Translations under genes and position numbers: made by a program | Assembly: GCF_000346465.2 (NCBI RefSeq) | Contig: NC_034010.1 | Span: 29,242,787-29,306,786 of the forward strand | Reading direction: 5' to 3' | DNA length: 64,000 bases | Source: Prunus persica | Taxonomy: Eukaryota > Streptophyta > Magnoliopsida > Rosales > Rosaceae | The notes under the pieces: model-generated | Told to the model about the DNA's origin: nothing | The model's database searches: none | What the model saw: only the letters and a program-made list of their open reading frames with translations | In this document: piece by piece, positions 48,744-60,976 of the stretch | How positions within the stretch are numbered: the stretch's first letter is position 1 | Layout of the letters: each line of letters begins with the position of its first letter

Positions 48744-49791
48744 TTACGATGCCATTTTTCTCAATTTTTCTTGCCTGCGTCTCCATGGGACCACCTGCTT
48801 AAAGCTTTCATAAATGCTTGCCTGCAATTATTTTAAAATAATAATAATTAACTATTTGAGCTGAGCAAAAAATTAATCACATTTTAATTTAACAACGCCG
48901 GTTCCGAAATTGTCCACAGAGTTTTGCTAATTTTGGCCTATTCATTTTCTTCGACCAAAAAAAAAAAACCATTTTGTTATTTTTCTCTTTTTTTTTTCTT
49001 TTTCTTTTTTTGGGTATTTGTGGAAAGCCACATGAACCCAAGTTCATCACAAGGATGCCAAAATTTATATTGAAATTCACATAAAACATTTTGTAGTATG
49101 AACTTAGTCCTTCTCAACATAATTCAGTTTATGCACAAATCTGATGAAATTAAAGATGGAAAATTTTAAAAAATAAAAATTTGAGTTTGAGAGCTTGTAA
49201 GTATATTAATTTAATACTCACCCACGTATGTGACTTTGTGTGAGTAACACTCATGAAGCTAGCTCTCCTCCTAACTCTTGTGATCTTCACCTTTGTTTCA
49301 CCAGCGCCGCCCCTGCCGCTGCCACCAGCCGGAGGCAAAAAGTCAAAGCCGCCATGGTCAACAACCTCCTTGTTCTTCCTGAAACTCCCCCACTTCATAG
49401 AACCAAAACCACCACCTCTACCACTCTCCTTGCCGATCCGCTTGCTCCCCAAACTATCGGGGCTCCTAACTCTAAACGAAAAAGACAGAGTCCGGCCGAC
49501 GTCAGGCCCTTCCAGCACGGTGGTTGGGGAGGGCATGTTGGTAGTTTTGGCGGCCTCATTGAGCAACCTCGGAGGCAGTTCCAAGGATCTTGCACACTTG
49601 GCCTTGGATTCTGTGGTGGAGCAGTGCCTAGGCTTCCCTGGTGCTTCCTCCCACTGGAAGGGAACAGAGACTGAAGTTTGGAGTGGTGGGGTAAGCATCC
49701 CCGGAGGCTCGGGTGGCTGGTTCGGAAGTGAGAACAAAGACAGCTTTGGTGTGGCGCAGACGCATGCTTCCTTGACTGGTTCAGACCCCAT
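48744..49791 (-). CDS. DUF688-like plant protein of unknown function
   Basis: Two exons: 49791-49222 (190 codons) with a TGG|GTGAGT donor, and a short last exon 48821-48744 (25 codons plus stop) after ATTGCAG, giving 215 aa. The N-terminus carries the conserved VPFQWEEAPGKP (43-54) after a Pro-rich KLSLFSLP and PPEPPG region. The C-terminus has RVRRRASFMSV and then, in the small exon, ASIYESFKQVVPWRRR. That block is conserved in relatives and supports the splice. The middle is Ser/Gly-rich and basic. The biochemical role is unknown. The opposite strand of the first exon has a long open frame, which I take as a shadow of the GC-rich coding sequence. Confidence 0.85.
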
Positions 49792-49899
49792 GCTCTTCTT
49801 CAGCCTTTATCTCTCTCTCACAACAATTTCTCAAAACAGAGAAAACAGAGCGAGCCTGTTCATATTCTAATCGGTTGGTGAGATTGGTGTGTACGTTTT

Positions 49900-49903
<4 letters not shown>

Positions 49904-49933
<30 letters not shown>
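49904..49933. repeat. (GA)n tract in the DUF688-like gene leader
   Basis: About 15 GA units, 110 bp upstream of the ATG and probably within the transcript, where they read (CT)n. Confidence 0.85.
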
Positions 49934-49938
<5 letters not shown>

Positions 49939-50087
49939 TAGTCTTTGAGGAGTTTTTAGAGAGAGAGGAGTGAGGAGTTGGTGGTGGTGGTGAATGTGAA
50001 TTGCGAGGGTCGCAGCAAACGCTCCTGGCGCTTATTCTTCACGAGAAAATGCCAGTTTGTATATATATTATTTCTTTTTGTTTACAT

Positions 50088-50120
<33 letters not shown>
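50088..50120. repeat. 33-G homopolymer
   Basis: 33 consecutive G on the plus strand, followed by TT, GGGGGG and TT. The run lies 300 bp upstream of the DUF688-like start. It could form a G-quadruplex on one strand and an i-motif on the other, and its exact length may be affected by sequencing. Confidence 0.9.
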
Positions 50121-50122
<2 letters not shown>

Positions 50123-52719
50123 GGGGGGTTTTTTATAATAGGACGAAAATGCCCTTTGGGTCAATGAGGTGTGGGTCCCCCTCTGGAAATCTGATGGTGA
50201 CGATCGTTATCGATGTGGATAACGACCGTCAACTGTCATTTCTCAATTGGGTCGCTCAGAAAAGTCGTAGTTGATGAAATGGGAAAATAAGATTTTAATC
50301 TTGGTATTGGTATTGATTATATTCTTACTCTACATGCTTGCTTGCTTGGTTTATCATGCCAATGCCAAATGGTATAAGAGACGGCCTCCTACTGCTCCTC
50401 CTAGTCCTATTCCTTTTCCTTGGCATCTTCTTCCGCTTCCTTTTTCTTTCTTTCTTTGTCACACACACACACAGAAAATTGAAGAAAATGAAGAAAGGGT
50501 ACTTAAATTTTGAACAGGGTTGGGTGGGAAGGGAAGGGAACTCTCTCTTTTCTTCAAATATTTTGACTAGCAAATTTGGTGATTTGGTTAGAGTCTGTCT
50601 GTTTGGTTTGATGACAGATCAAATTTCAAAAACTACGTACCGGTATTTTGAAGAGCTCTTTATTGATATTCTTACAAACTTTAATCAGTCAAAAGTTACA
50701 CAAAGCTGCTGTGAACATTTTGGTGCAGACAAAAGAAAAAGAGAATATTTGATCAATACTGCAGAAACAAAACATGTAGTGATTCATCTGCTGTTAACTA
50801 TGAAGTATGATACGAATACAGATATGATTTTTGTTGATACATGCATAATTTGACTTGATTATTCTTGTATTTGTTAGGCAACTTGTTCTGCATTATTTGT
50901 TGAAAATAGATACACACTTGGGTAGCCTAGCTGGCTGTGAAGTTGAACTAGTCTTGTAAGGGTCAGGAATAAAACAAAAAAGTCCTTACATAATTCATTT
51001 TCAATACTTCTTGGGTTGGGCCCTCCCAAGTAAAGTCCCATTCCTCTCACAAACATTTCTTAATCGAGCTCCTTCTACCAAACTGAAACTAAAGAATGGA
51101 GTTGCATTTCTCCCAGCAGGGAAAGGAAGATAATTCCAACTCCAATTTGAAGTGTGTGCCTAAATATGATGATAGTGTTTTTCCATAGTTTTTTAAGGGT
51201 GAGGGGGGACAATGCCAAACTACTACGTACCCACGAGGTCTTTTTCTTTTTCTTTTTTTCCAATATTTTAATTAAGGATGTTTCTAATACTTTCTTCTTT
51301 AATACTTTGTTTCTTTGCTTTAAAAGGTGGCGCTCATTATAAATTTTAAAAAATGATTGCACATATATAATATAGACCTATAATTAATGGAGAGATTCTT
51401 TAATAAGTATTTTATGTTAAGAATTGGTTATATACTTTTAATTTTGGGTGTTGGATTGCATTTATTAAATTTGTTAGTAGTCTCTTAAATGCAATATAAC
51501 GGCCGAGACTAGAAATATATAACTAATCACTAACTTAAATACTTATTAGAAAATTTCCCTAATTAATCAGTAACGAGCCACCAAATCCTTTGACATTTTT
51601 AACTCATTCATTGCCTGCCAGGAAGAACAACCATGTGCTTCTTGTTTAAAGTTTTATATTGGTAAACAGATAAGATAATGCATGCAAATATTGTTTTCTT
51701 TGATGAGCAGCACCAATATCCTCAACTTGAAACATAGCAATAATAGCACCTCATTGACAACACAGTAGCAACCTTCTCCTTTTTATCAGAAATGTTTTAA
51801 TCACCAGAGCCCCAACACAACCACCCCAATTGAAATTTGTTGGGGAAATTGGGAACACTTGCAGATGTTAAATCATTCAAAGTGACTAAGACATGCAACC
51901 CCATTGCAGCCGTTAATGGCTTTTGCATGAGCCAGCATTAAACCATTTAGGGATACAGACCTTCAATTCACCCTAGGGTTCATCGAAGCTATCAGATTGA
52001 GTATTGACCTCATAATTTTAAGGGCACAGGGCTATAAAGATCATGACTTTGCATCTGAAGGGTTAAGCCTAGTTACAAAATCAAGTCACCAAGTTTCTTT
52101 TTTCGTTTTTCTTCTGCTATTATTTGCTTTGACTATTAGTAGCAATAGTACCATTCAAAACCCAACAAAACTAGTCCTTGAATTTGACATTTAACCACAT
52201 TCAACCAATTTGGCGACTGGAAATAAGGGAAGCTCTTACAAGGTCCCACGTTGAATTTGGAGGAAACAGAGTATGTAGTTTGGAGGATGATCAATGTTTT
52301 GACAGGTTAATTGTAAAATGTAGACGATAGTCAATTGATAAAAATTAAGTGTAATTAACCTACGTGTTGATCATTCTTTTTACCCCATCAGAAGCTGGAT
52401 CTGCAGGGTTGTGACAGTAAAAAAGGGTCCTTGCTTGGTGTAGTCATAAAATGTGTGAGATCGTTTATCTTCTTGATTGTTGTAAGAGGAGGTTACATTA
52501 CCTGGTTATGTATGTGCAAATAATTTTGCCACGTTTTCTTGTTGATTGATGATAATTTGCACAATCAAAAGTAGAGAGCAGGTAAAAGTTAAACTCATGG
52601 CATTTCTTCTGCATTAAAATTATATACGTTATTTGCCTATAGCCAGCCCTATACATATCTGAGTATATAAATCAGTCGAAACTACCGTTATTAATTGAAC
52701 CTCATCTTATGGTTTTTCA
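50121..52719. other. Intergenic region, no gene recognised
   Basis: About 2.6 kb. A 171-codon open frame at 50338-50853 (+) begins with a Leu/Phe-rich stretch but has no family motif and overlaps low-complexity sequence, so I regard it as chance. The rest is AT-rich without coding signal. Confidence 0.5.
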
Positions 52720-55580
52720 TCATAACCTCCTCAACTGTATCATCCCATCACAAGCCAAGGTTCCCTCAAGGTCTCCAATAATTCGAGCTATCCGAACCTC
52801 TAGACCTCTTTGAACTTCCTGGAAGAGAGTTCTAATAAAGTCGGTGAAGCGATTCATGTCAAAGCTGGCACATGTTTCTAGCTCTTCAGCAACACCAACA
52901 AGTCCAGAAGCAATCTTGGGTTGAATTTCCATTAGTTTCTGGCCTGTTGCAACCATATATCTCTGCAGCTGAAATGTTTCGTCAAGAAAGTGCTCTAGTG
53001 TTTTAGTCTTGTCTTTTGTTCTTGCAGTATCAGAATCTCCACGTCTACCATTTTGATCTAAACCATTGTCATGCTGAAAATCAGAAATAAGGAATTTAAA
53101 ATCAAATTACGTGTCTATTTTCAACTGCTAAAAGAAGGGCCAACATGACCATCATATAATGAAGCTAGTAAGAGTATTCTAATTTCAATATCACCTTCAG
53201 TTTTGGACCTTTTGGTCCCAGTTATATCCTAATATTTCATAAAATTAGAGCCAGATGGCATAGATTTTGCCAAAGAAACAATTGAAAGGGAGAATCATAT
53301 TCTTTCTGAAAATTCACCAAGATAAAAAAATTCATGCTTACCATCCTGTGGCAGAGGTCATCAACCTTCCCTTGGAAAGACTGGTACCGGCCGACTTGTT
53401 TATTCAGCAGGGACATTAGCAAAAGAAAACCTTTAATCCCACTTTGCCCATCATCATTACTTTCTGTGTGATCTTCAGCACCTTCGTGCTTTCCTGTAAA
53501 TCTTTCGAGCATAAGAAGTTGTTGCTTCAGCCTCTTGATCTTGTAAGAAACTCCAAGAGCTTGAAGATCCATCCTCCACAGAGAATTATTTGTACTTGAG
53601 GCATGCGTTGGTGATGCCAACTTTTCAGTGCCATTAACTGCCACTGAACTTTCACTTCCCTCTTGATTTGTTCCTTCATAGGCAACATCCTTATCTTCTT
53701 CAAACTCTTTGTCAGGAGATTGTATCTTCAAAATTACATCTTTACACTGGCTAGAAGACGGGGTTTCCTCTTCTTCCTTAATGTCTTGCTCTTGAGATTG
53801 TTCCATCAAAGTTCTCTTTGTGTGATCTTCCTCATCTGCTTTCCTACTTATGATATTGAATTTGTGCCAAAGGGCATCATTGACTACTGACGAATCATAT
53901 GCAGTTGAATTTAAGTTCTTCTGGCTGTTTAGAAACCTTAACTGTGATGCAAACTGCTCTTTCAGGGAAGTTAATTCTTCTTCCCGTTCCAATAGCAAGG
54001 CTTCCAATTTCATTTTATTATGTCTGAGATGTGCCATATCTTTGTTCAGTCCCTCGACATGGGACTCTAGCCGCTTTGATTCTAATTCCATGCTCAGCAA
54101 GCGCCATCGATAAGTTTCTAATTTCTCATCTTTGAGTCTTAATTGCTCTACAAAAGCATCCATTTCTAGGTGATGCCTTTGCTCAATTACAGCTGCATAC
54201 CTCTCTGCTTCTGAGCGAACCCAACCTTCCAACTGCTTAATATCAGCTGTGATCAATCAAAAGCAAGAACAAAAGACAAATGAAACATGATTAGGGAGAA
54301 GAGCATGACCACATATTTTCAGCAGTAATTGAATGAGGTTAACTAGAAGACAATATATGCTAAAGGACAAGTAAGAGTTCAGTCTCACCCAGGTCCTTCT
54401 TTGCCTCAAACGAGTATCCATCAGATTCATTTCTAAACTCAGAATGTTCATACCCAAGAAGAGCATCAGCTGGCTGTGGTATGGTCTTTACAATGTGTAA
54501 ATGGGATGCACCTGTTGCACTAGAATTCGCCCCTCTTTCATTTAAAGCAATCTCAAACCTAGAATTTGCTTTTTCCAACATACTTCTCAATGAATGCCTC
54601 TCATGTCTAGACTCAGAGACTACCTTCCATCGTTCTGTTTCAAGCTCAGCTTGCTTCCTCTTTGCCTTTGATAATTTAATCTCCTTTAGAAGCATGTGCT
54701 TCTCTGTTGTATCTAACTTGGATTTTCTAAGCATTGCTGACAAAATCTTGTCTTTCTGTTCCAAATCCTTATGCATCTTTACAATCTCCGCAGATAGTTT
54801 TTGAACCATCACAACTGACTCCTCCTTTTGATCCAAGACTACATTTATCTCCCGCTTAGAAGCTTCAACTTGCCTAAGTGCTCGACCCATATCAGCATCA
54901 AGCCGCCGTTGGTTTGACACAAGCTCAAAAAATGCAGTTTTGTGCTTCAAAAGCTCAGAAGAATGCTCTTGGGCTGCACGCTGAGCATTTTCTCTCAATT
55001 CTTCTGCTACACTTTCAGCCTTTGTTAGCTTCTCTTCTGTTTCTTTCAACTTCTGCTCCAGTTCCCCCAATGCCTTGTCCTTAGATTGCACCAAAAGCTC
55101 CATATCCTTCATTTTATCATTCATGTCAGAAATTGTTTCATCCTCCTTTTTCTCACGAACCTTAAATGCATTTATTAGAGCCCTAATATGCTGCCGCAAT
55201 TTCTTCCTTTCATTTAACCAGCATTGCTCCTGTGCAGCAAAGATGCTCACAACTTTCTCATTGGCTTTTGCATCTTCATGCCTCAGTCTCTTCAACCCTC
55301 CAATTTCTATTTCAGCAGTCTCAAGCTTATGGAGAAGTTCATAATATTGCGCACTTCTTCCGTCTTTCTGAGCTTTCCATACAAGCAATCCCCACAGTTG
55401 CGCACTTCCTCGAAGCATTTTCTCACGTACTTCAGACAACCTCTCATCTTGCATATCAGGAATTGACAGGAGCCGTAGAGCAAAGAAAGCACAAGAAACA
55501 CCAAAATACATAGGATACAAACTATCACTCTTCTCTTCAGAGACAAATGCATATGAATTGGAGACCACTTTTTCTTCCAT
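52720..55580 (-). CDS. Large plant coiled-coil protein, function unknown
   Basis: Three exons: 55580-54389, 54246-53342 and 53073-52720, in phase, encoding 816 aa. An N-terminal hydrophobic segment (about residues 23-40, YPMYFGVSCAFFALRLLS) is followed by long heptad-like coiled coils (about 80-345 and again 400-500, rich in E, K, L and Q). A Ser/Glu-rich linker comes next. The compact C-terminal region has ALGVSYKIKRLKQQLLMLER, LLMSLLNKQVGRYQSFQGK and FQEVQRGLEVRIARIIGDLE followed by GTLAC. These C-terminal blocks look strongly constrained. I do not recognise a named family with confidence; it resembles proteins labelled myosin- or golgin-like in plant annotations. The gene diverges from TAP46. 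Confidence 0.88.
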
Positions 55581-57913
55581 TACTCAGAAGTCAGAAGTTT
55601 TCTTCCTCTCCTTTAGAATTTGATTGGGAAAACTGAAAATGTAAGCATTATCACGCAGAGCATAAACAACTCGCATAAAAATCCATTTTGAAAAGAAGAG
55701 TAGGATGAGAGGGGAGAAAGAAGAGAATCGATTATAATTCCATTAAGATATAAACATCTCGCTCAGTGCAGTAGTACTAGAATACCAACTAGATATAAAT
55801 GTGCAAATAAACCAGCATAGTGACTGGGAAACAATCACAATTCAAATGCTGCAGAGGAACCATTTTATCAATGAGTTGCATAAATTGTAACAGAACTTAC
55901 AGAAAGAAGAGACTCACTTTTGCAGCTCAAAACCAGAGACCAGTCACCAGAGCTTGTTGCAGAGTAAAATTGTAGCTCGGAAGGAGCAGAGCTTCAATGG
56001 AGACCCTGAAGCATTCAACTTGTACTGTATACGTTATGTGACTACAGATTCCAAAAAGGCATGGTCATGTTACTCGTGTCTGCTACTGCAAAATCAGTTG
56101 AAAAGAATTGTACTAAAAAAGAACAGGAAAGAAACGAAAGAAAGTTTTAAGAACCCCCTGGTTTTCTGTGAAAGACTGACCTAACAGAAACCCCACATGC
56201 TTCTCCCCTCACCGACTTTTATCCTCCTTTTCCTCTTCAGCGGTGGAAATGAGTCATGACATGAGGGATGACTGCTATAGGAAGCAAAAGCACTAGATTC
56301 CTGGTTGTTTGTCACCATTACTCATAAGAGAGTGGACTCCAAGAAAACAATAAACATATCTCAATCAAACAGTCCCACAATATTATTGTATATTTCCAGA
56401 GTGGCTTACCTGTATAAAACTACACTGCATAAAATATTTCGTAAAGTATTACAAAAGTGATACAAAAAGACTACAAAAAATAAGGTGCTTTTCAGTAACC
56501 ATAAAACAAAACTGAAAAGATCTTTTGCATTGTTGGTTGGAACATGGAGTCAAAATATCAGTACATGAACAGACAAACTCATTAACTCGATCTTGGACAA
56601 TATTTTTCATATCACTATACCCTTATGCCAACTATTATTGCAAGTGAATACTTCCGAATCAGAAATCAAAGCAATTCCATTGAAAACCCAGTGATTAATT
56701 TTCCAACATTCATCAAGAAATCCAATTGAATTCAGTAACAGTAATTTACCAAATAATTTAATGCCATAAATAAATAGAGAAATACATGTATTTACCACTT
56801 ACCAGTGAAAGGTCCGAGTGAGCTGCAACTGGGCAGTAGCATCTCTTGCAAATGATGAGAGCAGGCAAACAAGAATATCACTAACAGTTCAAAATCATCA
56901 TGAAGGAACCACCAAAGCAACCAACTAGGTCATGAGTCCAGAGAGGTAGGCTTCTTCTCAAGTTCCTCCCTTGGCTGAGACCTGTAAAGCAGGAAACTTG
57001 TTCATGAAAAAATAAGGCAAATCCATTGTACTTAAAAAAGCAGCATCATATTTAGTCTTATTTTAACATTAGAGAGCCAATAATCACCTTAATTTTAATT
57101 TTATTTTCCTTGATCTGCCCTTGGAATCTGGGGTTGGTGATGCTAAGCAATCTCTCTCTGACTTGCATAACATTTCTGAAAACAAGGTAAAAAAAAGAAA
57201 TAAAGAAAACAGAAAGGCCGAATAAACTAGTGTCACAGTCAAGTCTGGGCATTTGGGATCACAGCCCATGTTCCCACCATGGCTTTGTAATAAATTATTG
57301 TGCTTTTCTTGGGTCCCATCCCATCTGGATGATGTTTGCTCCTACTAGCCTCCCTCTTCTTCCTAAGCTAGCCCAGCAGGAAAGTGAATGCTGCCATTCA
57401 AGTTCAAAACTTTGCTTAAACTTTCATTTCAAAGAACGAATTTTTTGCCATTTTCTGTTCAATATGTGTGAAATCTACATGTGTGATCACAAAATCATAA
57501 TGTCTTTGGTATTCCATTTTTTTGTTTCTCTGCCTGCTGCTGGGCTTTGCATCAATCAGCTCACTGTGTTGGCATATGAAATAATTGAGTAGCTCATGAG
57601 TCACTCGCACCGAACTCTCCTTGTCCCAAAGAACTTGACTTGATTGAGACTTTTCACCAAAACTATTAACTCAATTCAAATTATCAAATAATAACAAGAT
57701 CAAAAGAGGAAAGAGGAAGAGTAAAAGAAAAATAAACTTGAATTTACAGTTCCAGTTTCATTTTTGGGCAGGAGGTTATTAGATTACGGATAGCCCAATG
57801 GCATTTACAGAGAAGCCCAACAGAAAGCGCTCACGCAAACAGCACTAAAACTTACTCAAACAAACGACAACGACAACAAATATATCGTCGTTCATAGAAG
57901 TGTTGTTGACCCC
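55581..57913. other. Leader and spacer upstream of the coiled-coil gene
   Basis: About 2.3 kb. The first few hundred bases probably include the 5' UTR of the coiled-coil gene, perhaps with a leader intron. No open frame with recognisable similarity was found up to the palindromic repeat array. Confidence 0.45.
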
Positions 57914-58082
57914 AAAAATAGTATAGCCGCGCGGCTATACTCGGTTTTATTAATGATTTAAAAAATAGTATAGCCGCCCGGCTATACTCGGTTTTATTAA
58001 TGATTAAAAAATAGTATAGCCGCCCGGCTATACTCGGTTTTATTAATGATTTTAAAAATAGTATAGCCGCGCGGCTATACTT
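57914..58082. repeat. Tandem array of GC-centred palindromes upstream of TAP46
   Basis: Three full units and one partial unit with a period of 46-47 bp start at 57914, 57961, 58007 and 58054. Each holds an inverted repeat with TATAGCCG...CGGCTATA arms, followed by an AT-rich spacer (CTCGGTTTTATTAATGATT). Units 1 and 4 have a perfect palindrome (TATAGCCGCGCGGCTATA). Units 2 and 3 share a G-to-C change at the centre that leaves the arms intact. Confidence 0.95.
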
Positions 58083-58099
58083 ATCTAATCATTTTATCG

Positions 58100-58106
58100 A
58101 CGTGGC
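58100..58106 (+). promoter_or_regulatory. ABRE-like ACGTGGC in the TAP46 promoter
   Basis: ACGTGGC, the classical ABA-response core, lies between the palindrome array and the TATA box. One copy alone is weak evidence of ABA control. Confidence 0.35.
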
Positions 58107-58201
58107 GTACCAAGCGTAGAGATCACATAGACAACCCGTGCACCACTCCACACTGGACAGAGCTTGAGTCTAACATACGCCTTAGGCGGGGTATCTCCCC
58201 C

Positions 58202-58209
58202 TATAAATA
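58202..58209 (+). promoter_or_regulatory. TATA box of TAP46
   Basis: TATAAATA after a CCCC run, about 170 nt before the ATG, in a spacing that suits a transcript start near 58235. Confidence 0.6.
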
Positions 58210-58370
58210 TCTCTCCATCTCATATCCGGAAAGTTCTGTATTTCTATCGTCTTCTTGAGAATCTGATTCCCAAATCTGAAATCCCTAATTTTTCAAATTT
58301 GCAATTCAACCGCCGTACATTTTAGGAATCACCAGCTTAACTCGCAGAGAAAGCTCCTTACTGGGATTAT

Positions 58371-60976
58371 ATGGGTGAATTTAACATGGAGGATATGCCT
58401 CTACCCGCTCTCTTCGAGCAAGCTCAGAAGATCCATCTAACAGCGACAGAGTCCGGCGATGTTGATCAGGTACACTACTCCACACCATAAGTTTATGGGT
58501 ACATTATAATGTTTTATTGTGTAATTGATTTGGGTGATTCGATTGCGTTTGTGGTGGTTTGGATATTAGGAGGTGGTGAGGAAGGGATGCAAGGCTTTGG
58601 AGAAGTGCGATGAAATGATAAGCAAGCTGGGCTTGTTCTCAACCAACGAGACCAAGGAGGATATCAGCACCACCAATCTCAAATATCTTCTGGTAATTCT
58701 CCTGGGTTTTTTTTTTAATTTTTATATTATGGAACTATGAATGTTTTCTACCAATCTGCATTTAGCAGTCATTTCAGATAATAGCTCGGAAAGATTTTCT
58801 CTTTGGTTTAAATATTATGAACTTCTAATGGTATTTTGGTTACAGGTGCCATATTATCTTGGTGAGTTAACTGAAAAAGTTGCACAGGATGACAGGATAC
58901 AGATTCTTAAGGCATCCCAGGCTAAGTTAAAGGTGAAGCATATTCAATAGTTACTTGTCAGTAAAGCAATAAGATCATCGAACTATCATGTTCATCAATG
59001 TATTTGTACGAGTATATGTGTTCCGTTGAATAGTTCAAAGTTTATGTTTCTATTAAAGCTAAATTAGGAGGGTGGCATCTTGTAGGAATTTATATCGTTT
59101 TGTGAGGCAATGGAACTTGTACCTGAAGAGGAGTTACAAACATCTGCGCCAGATGGCCCAAATTCACTTGTTGATAGAAGAGCTCTGAAGGTACTTACTT
59201 CAATTTTCTTATCATATTCACTCAAATTTCTTGGAGACTCATGGCTTGTATAATTGCATTATTTGTGCTGCTGACTTGTTTACATTTTGGAGTGGCTAAC
59301 ATGTGATATGAAAGTAGAAGCTTGGTGTTAGTATGCTACTTATTCTACTTGTTTCTGTATCCAGATTGCTCGATTCAAACGCCAAAGAGCTGCAGAATCA
59401 AAATTGTTGGAAATTAAGGAGCGGAAAGAGCGAAGAGGGCGTTCAACTAAAGCAGCTGCCTTGTCAACTCCTATTGAGGCAGGAGAGGAAGATGTGCTGG
59501 ATGATGATGGAGAGGAGGAGCGAGAGGTTAGTATAGTTCTTGTTACGTTTATGTAGGGCAGTACATTAGCACTCATTGGACCCATTTTGAGTGCCAATAT
59601 GCATAAATTACTGTTAGTGAATGTGGAGTCCCAATGGCATTCACCTCCTTGTTACTGAATTGTTATTTGGTTTTACATTACAGTGTTTTGACAAGTTTAA
59701 ATGTCTAACCACATCCCTTTTCTTGCAGGCTTGGTTTACTACTATCTCTTTGGCAGTTTGTAAGGTTAGTTTATGGCTTTAAAGTAATCTTCCACATGAA
59801 ATCATCTTTATACATGTCAATTCATACTCATGTCTTCCTTCCATGCAATCATGTTCAGGCTTTTGATCTGCTGGAGATGCTAAAGAAAGAGGAAGAGATG
59901 CTTCAGGCTTTTAAGGAAAGGCAGTCACAGGTATTTGATATCAACATCTGTGTGCTATTGATGACTTGTGTTGTATACTAACATTGTGGGTGTTTGAGTA
60001 ACATTACTCTGTCATGAATTCGCAATTTTGGGTGATAATTGGAAGTGAAAAGAGGGACAAAATCACTAGAGCATTGCACCAAATGTTTTGAGAAGAAAGC
60101 TATCTGTTCAGTATATTTCTGTAGTTAATAGATGGTTAGTGGGTAAAGTTCTAGTGTTCAAGTGAAAGAACGGGTTTTCTGAAAGGTTTGTCAAAAGAAA
60201 AGTGAAAGAATGGAGTTCTGAAAGGTTTTCTGTTTGTCATGTGTTTCAGGATGGGAACAAGGAATTTTATCAAGATGTTCTTGATGATCGGGCCAAGAGG
60301 GCGGAAGCTTGGCATCGTGATGCTGCTGCTCGAGTGCAGTATACCAGACCATCCGAGCCTATCACATGTGCAACTTTTGCTCAAGATGTTCTAGAAGGGA
60401 GAGCAAGTGTATCGCAGATGCATGAACATAAACACCAGCCACTAATATTTGGACCAGCGAGTCTTGTAGGTGGAAATCCAACAAGTGAGAGGGAAAGGAT
60501 GGCAGCTCAGGTGTTCCAGCCCAGTCATAGGTACATTTCCAGGGTCTGATTAATAACTATTAAGTGCGTTAAAGGAAAATGGAGAAATACTTTATACTTG
60601 TGTTACTTGATATGCTTAGTCTAATTTATCACGAGCATATGATGGAAATATCTGGATTTTGTGTTTGTGATTTCTTCTTTTCTCATTTTAAACATTCCTT
60701 TGAGATGCCAAATTTAATTACCGTGCAAGGTTGCCCACCATGAGCATAGAGGAAGCTGGGCTGAAGGAGATGGAGATAATGAATACATGGCAAGAGAGGA
60801 ATGTTAAACTTATGGAAGAAGCCAATTCTGCATGGTACAAGGAGAGTAGGAAACCAGGACCGCCTGAGGAGGATGAAGATGATGATGCTGCTCAAGATAA
60901 GGCGAGGGCATGGGATGACTGGAAAGATGATAATCCTCGGGGTGCTGGCAATAAGAAGCTCACCCCTTGTGGATAA
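58371..60976 (+). CDS. TAP46: PP2A regulatory subunit TAP46 (Tap42/alpha4/IGBP1 family)
   Basis: It binds catalytic subunits of PP2A-type phosphatases and acts downstream of TOR; in Arabidopsis TAP46 is also linked to ABA signalling through ABI5. Nine exons fit: 58371-58469, 58570-58692, 58846-58932, 59086-59190, 59365-59526, 59729-59764, 59859-59930, 60250-60530 and 60730-60976, giving 403 aa (Arabidopsis about 405). Family blocks include MPLPALFEQAQKIH, VPYYLGELTEKV, FISFCEAMELVPEEEL, ARFKRQRAAESKLLEIKERK, an acidic stretch EEDVLDDDGEEERE, LEMLKKEEEML, VFQPSHRLPTMSIEEAG and an acidic, Trp-containing tail (ARAWDDWKDDNPRG). The N-terminal half is the helical phosphatase-binding region. ATG 58371 is the first ATG after the TATA box. 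Confidence 0.97.

Noticed and set aside
49253..49870. Long open frame on the plus strand opposite the DUF688-like gene
   Set aside because: It mirrors the GC-rich coding exon of the minus-strand gene and has no family motif; the minus frame has the conserved VPFQWEEAPGKP block.
50338..50853. 171-codon open frame (+) with a hydrophobic start
   Set aside because: Low-complexity Leu/Phe stretch from CT-rich DNA, no recognisable domain, and no splice or promoter context.
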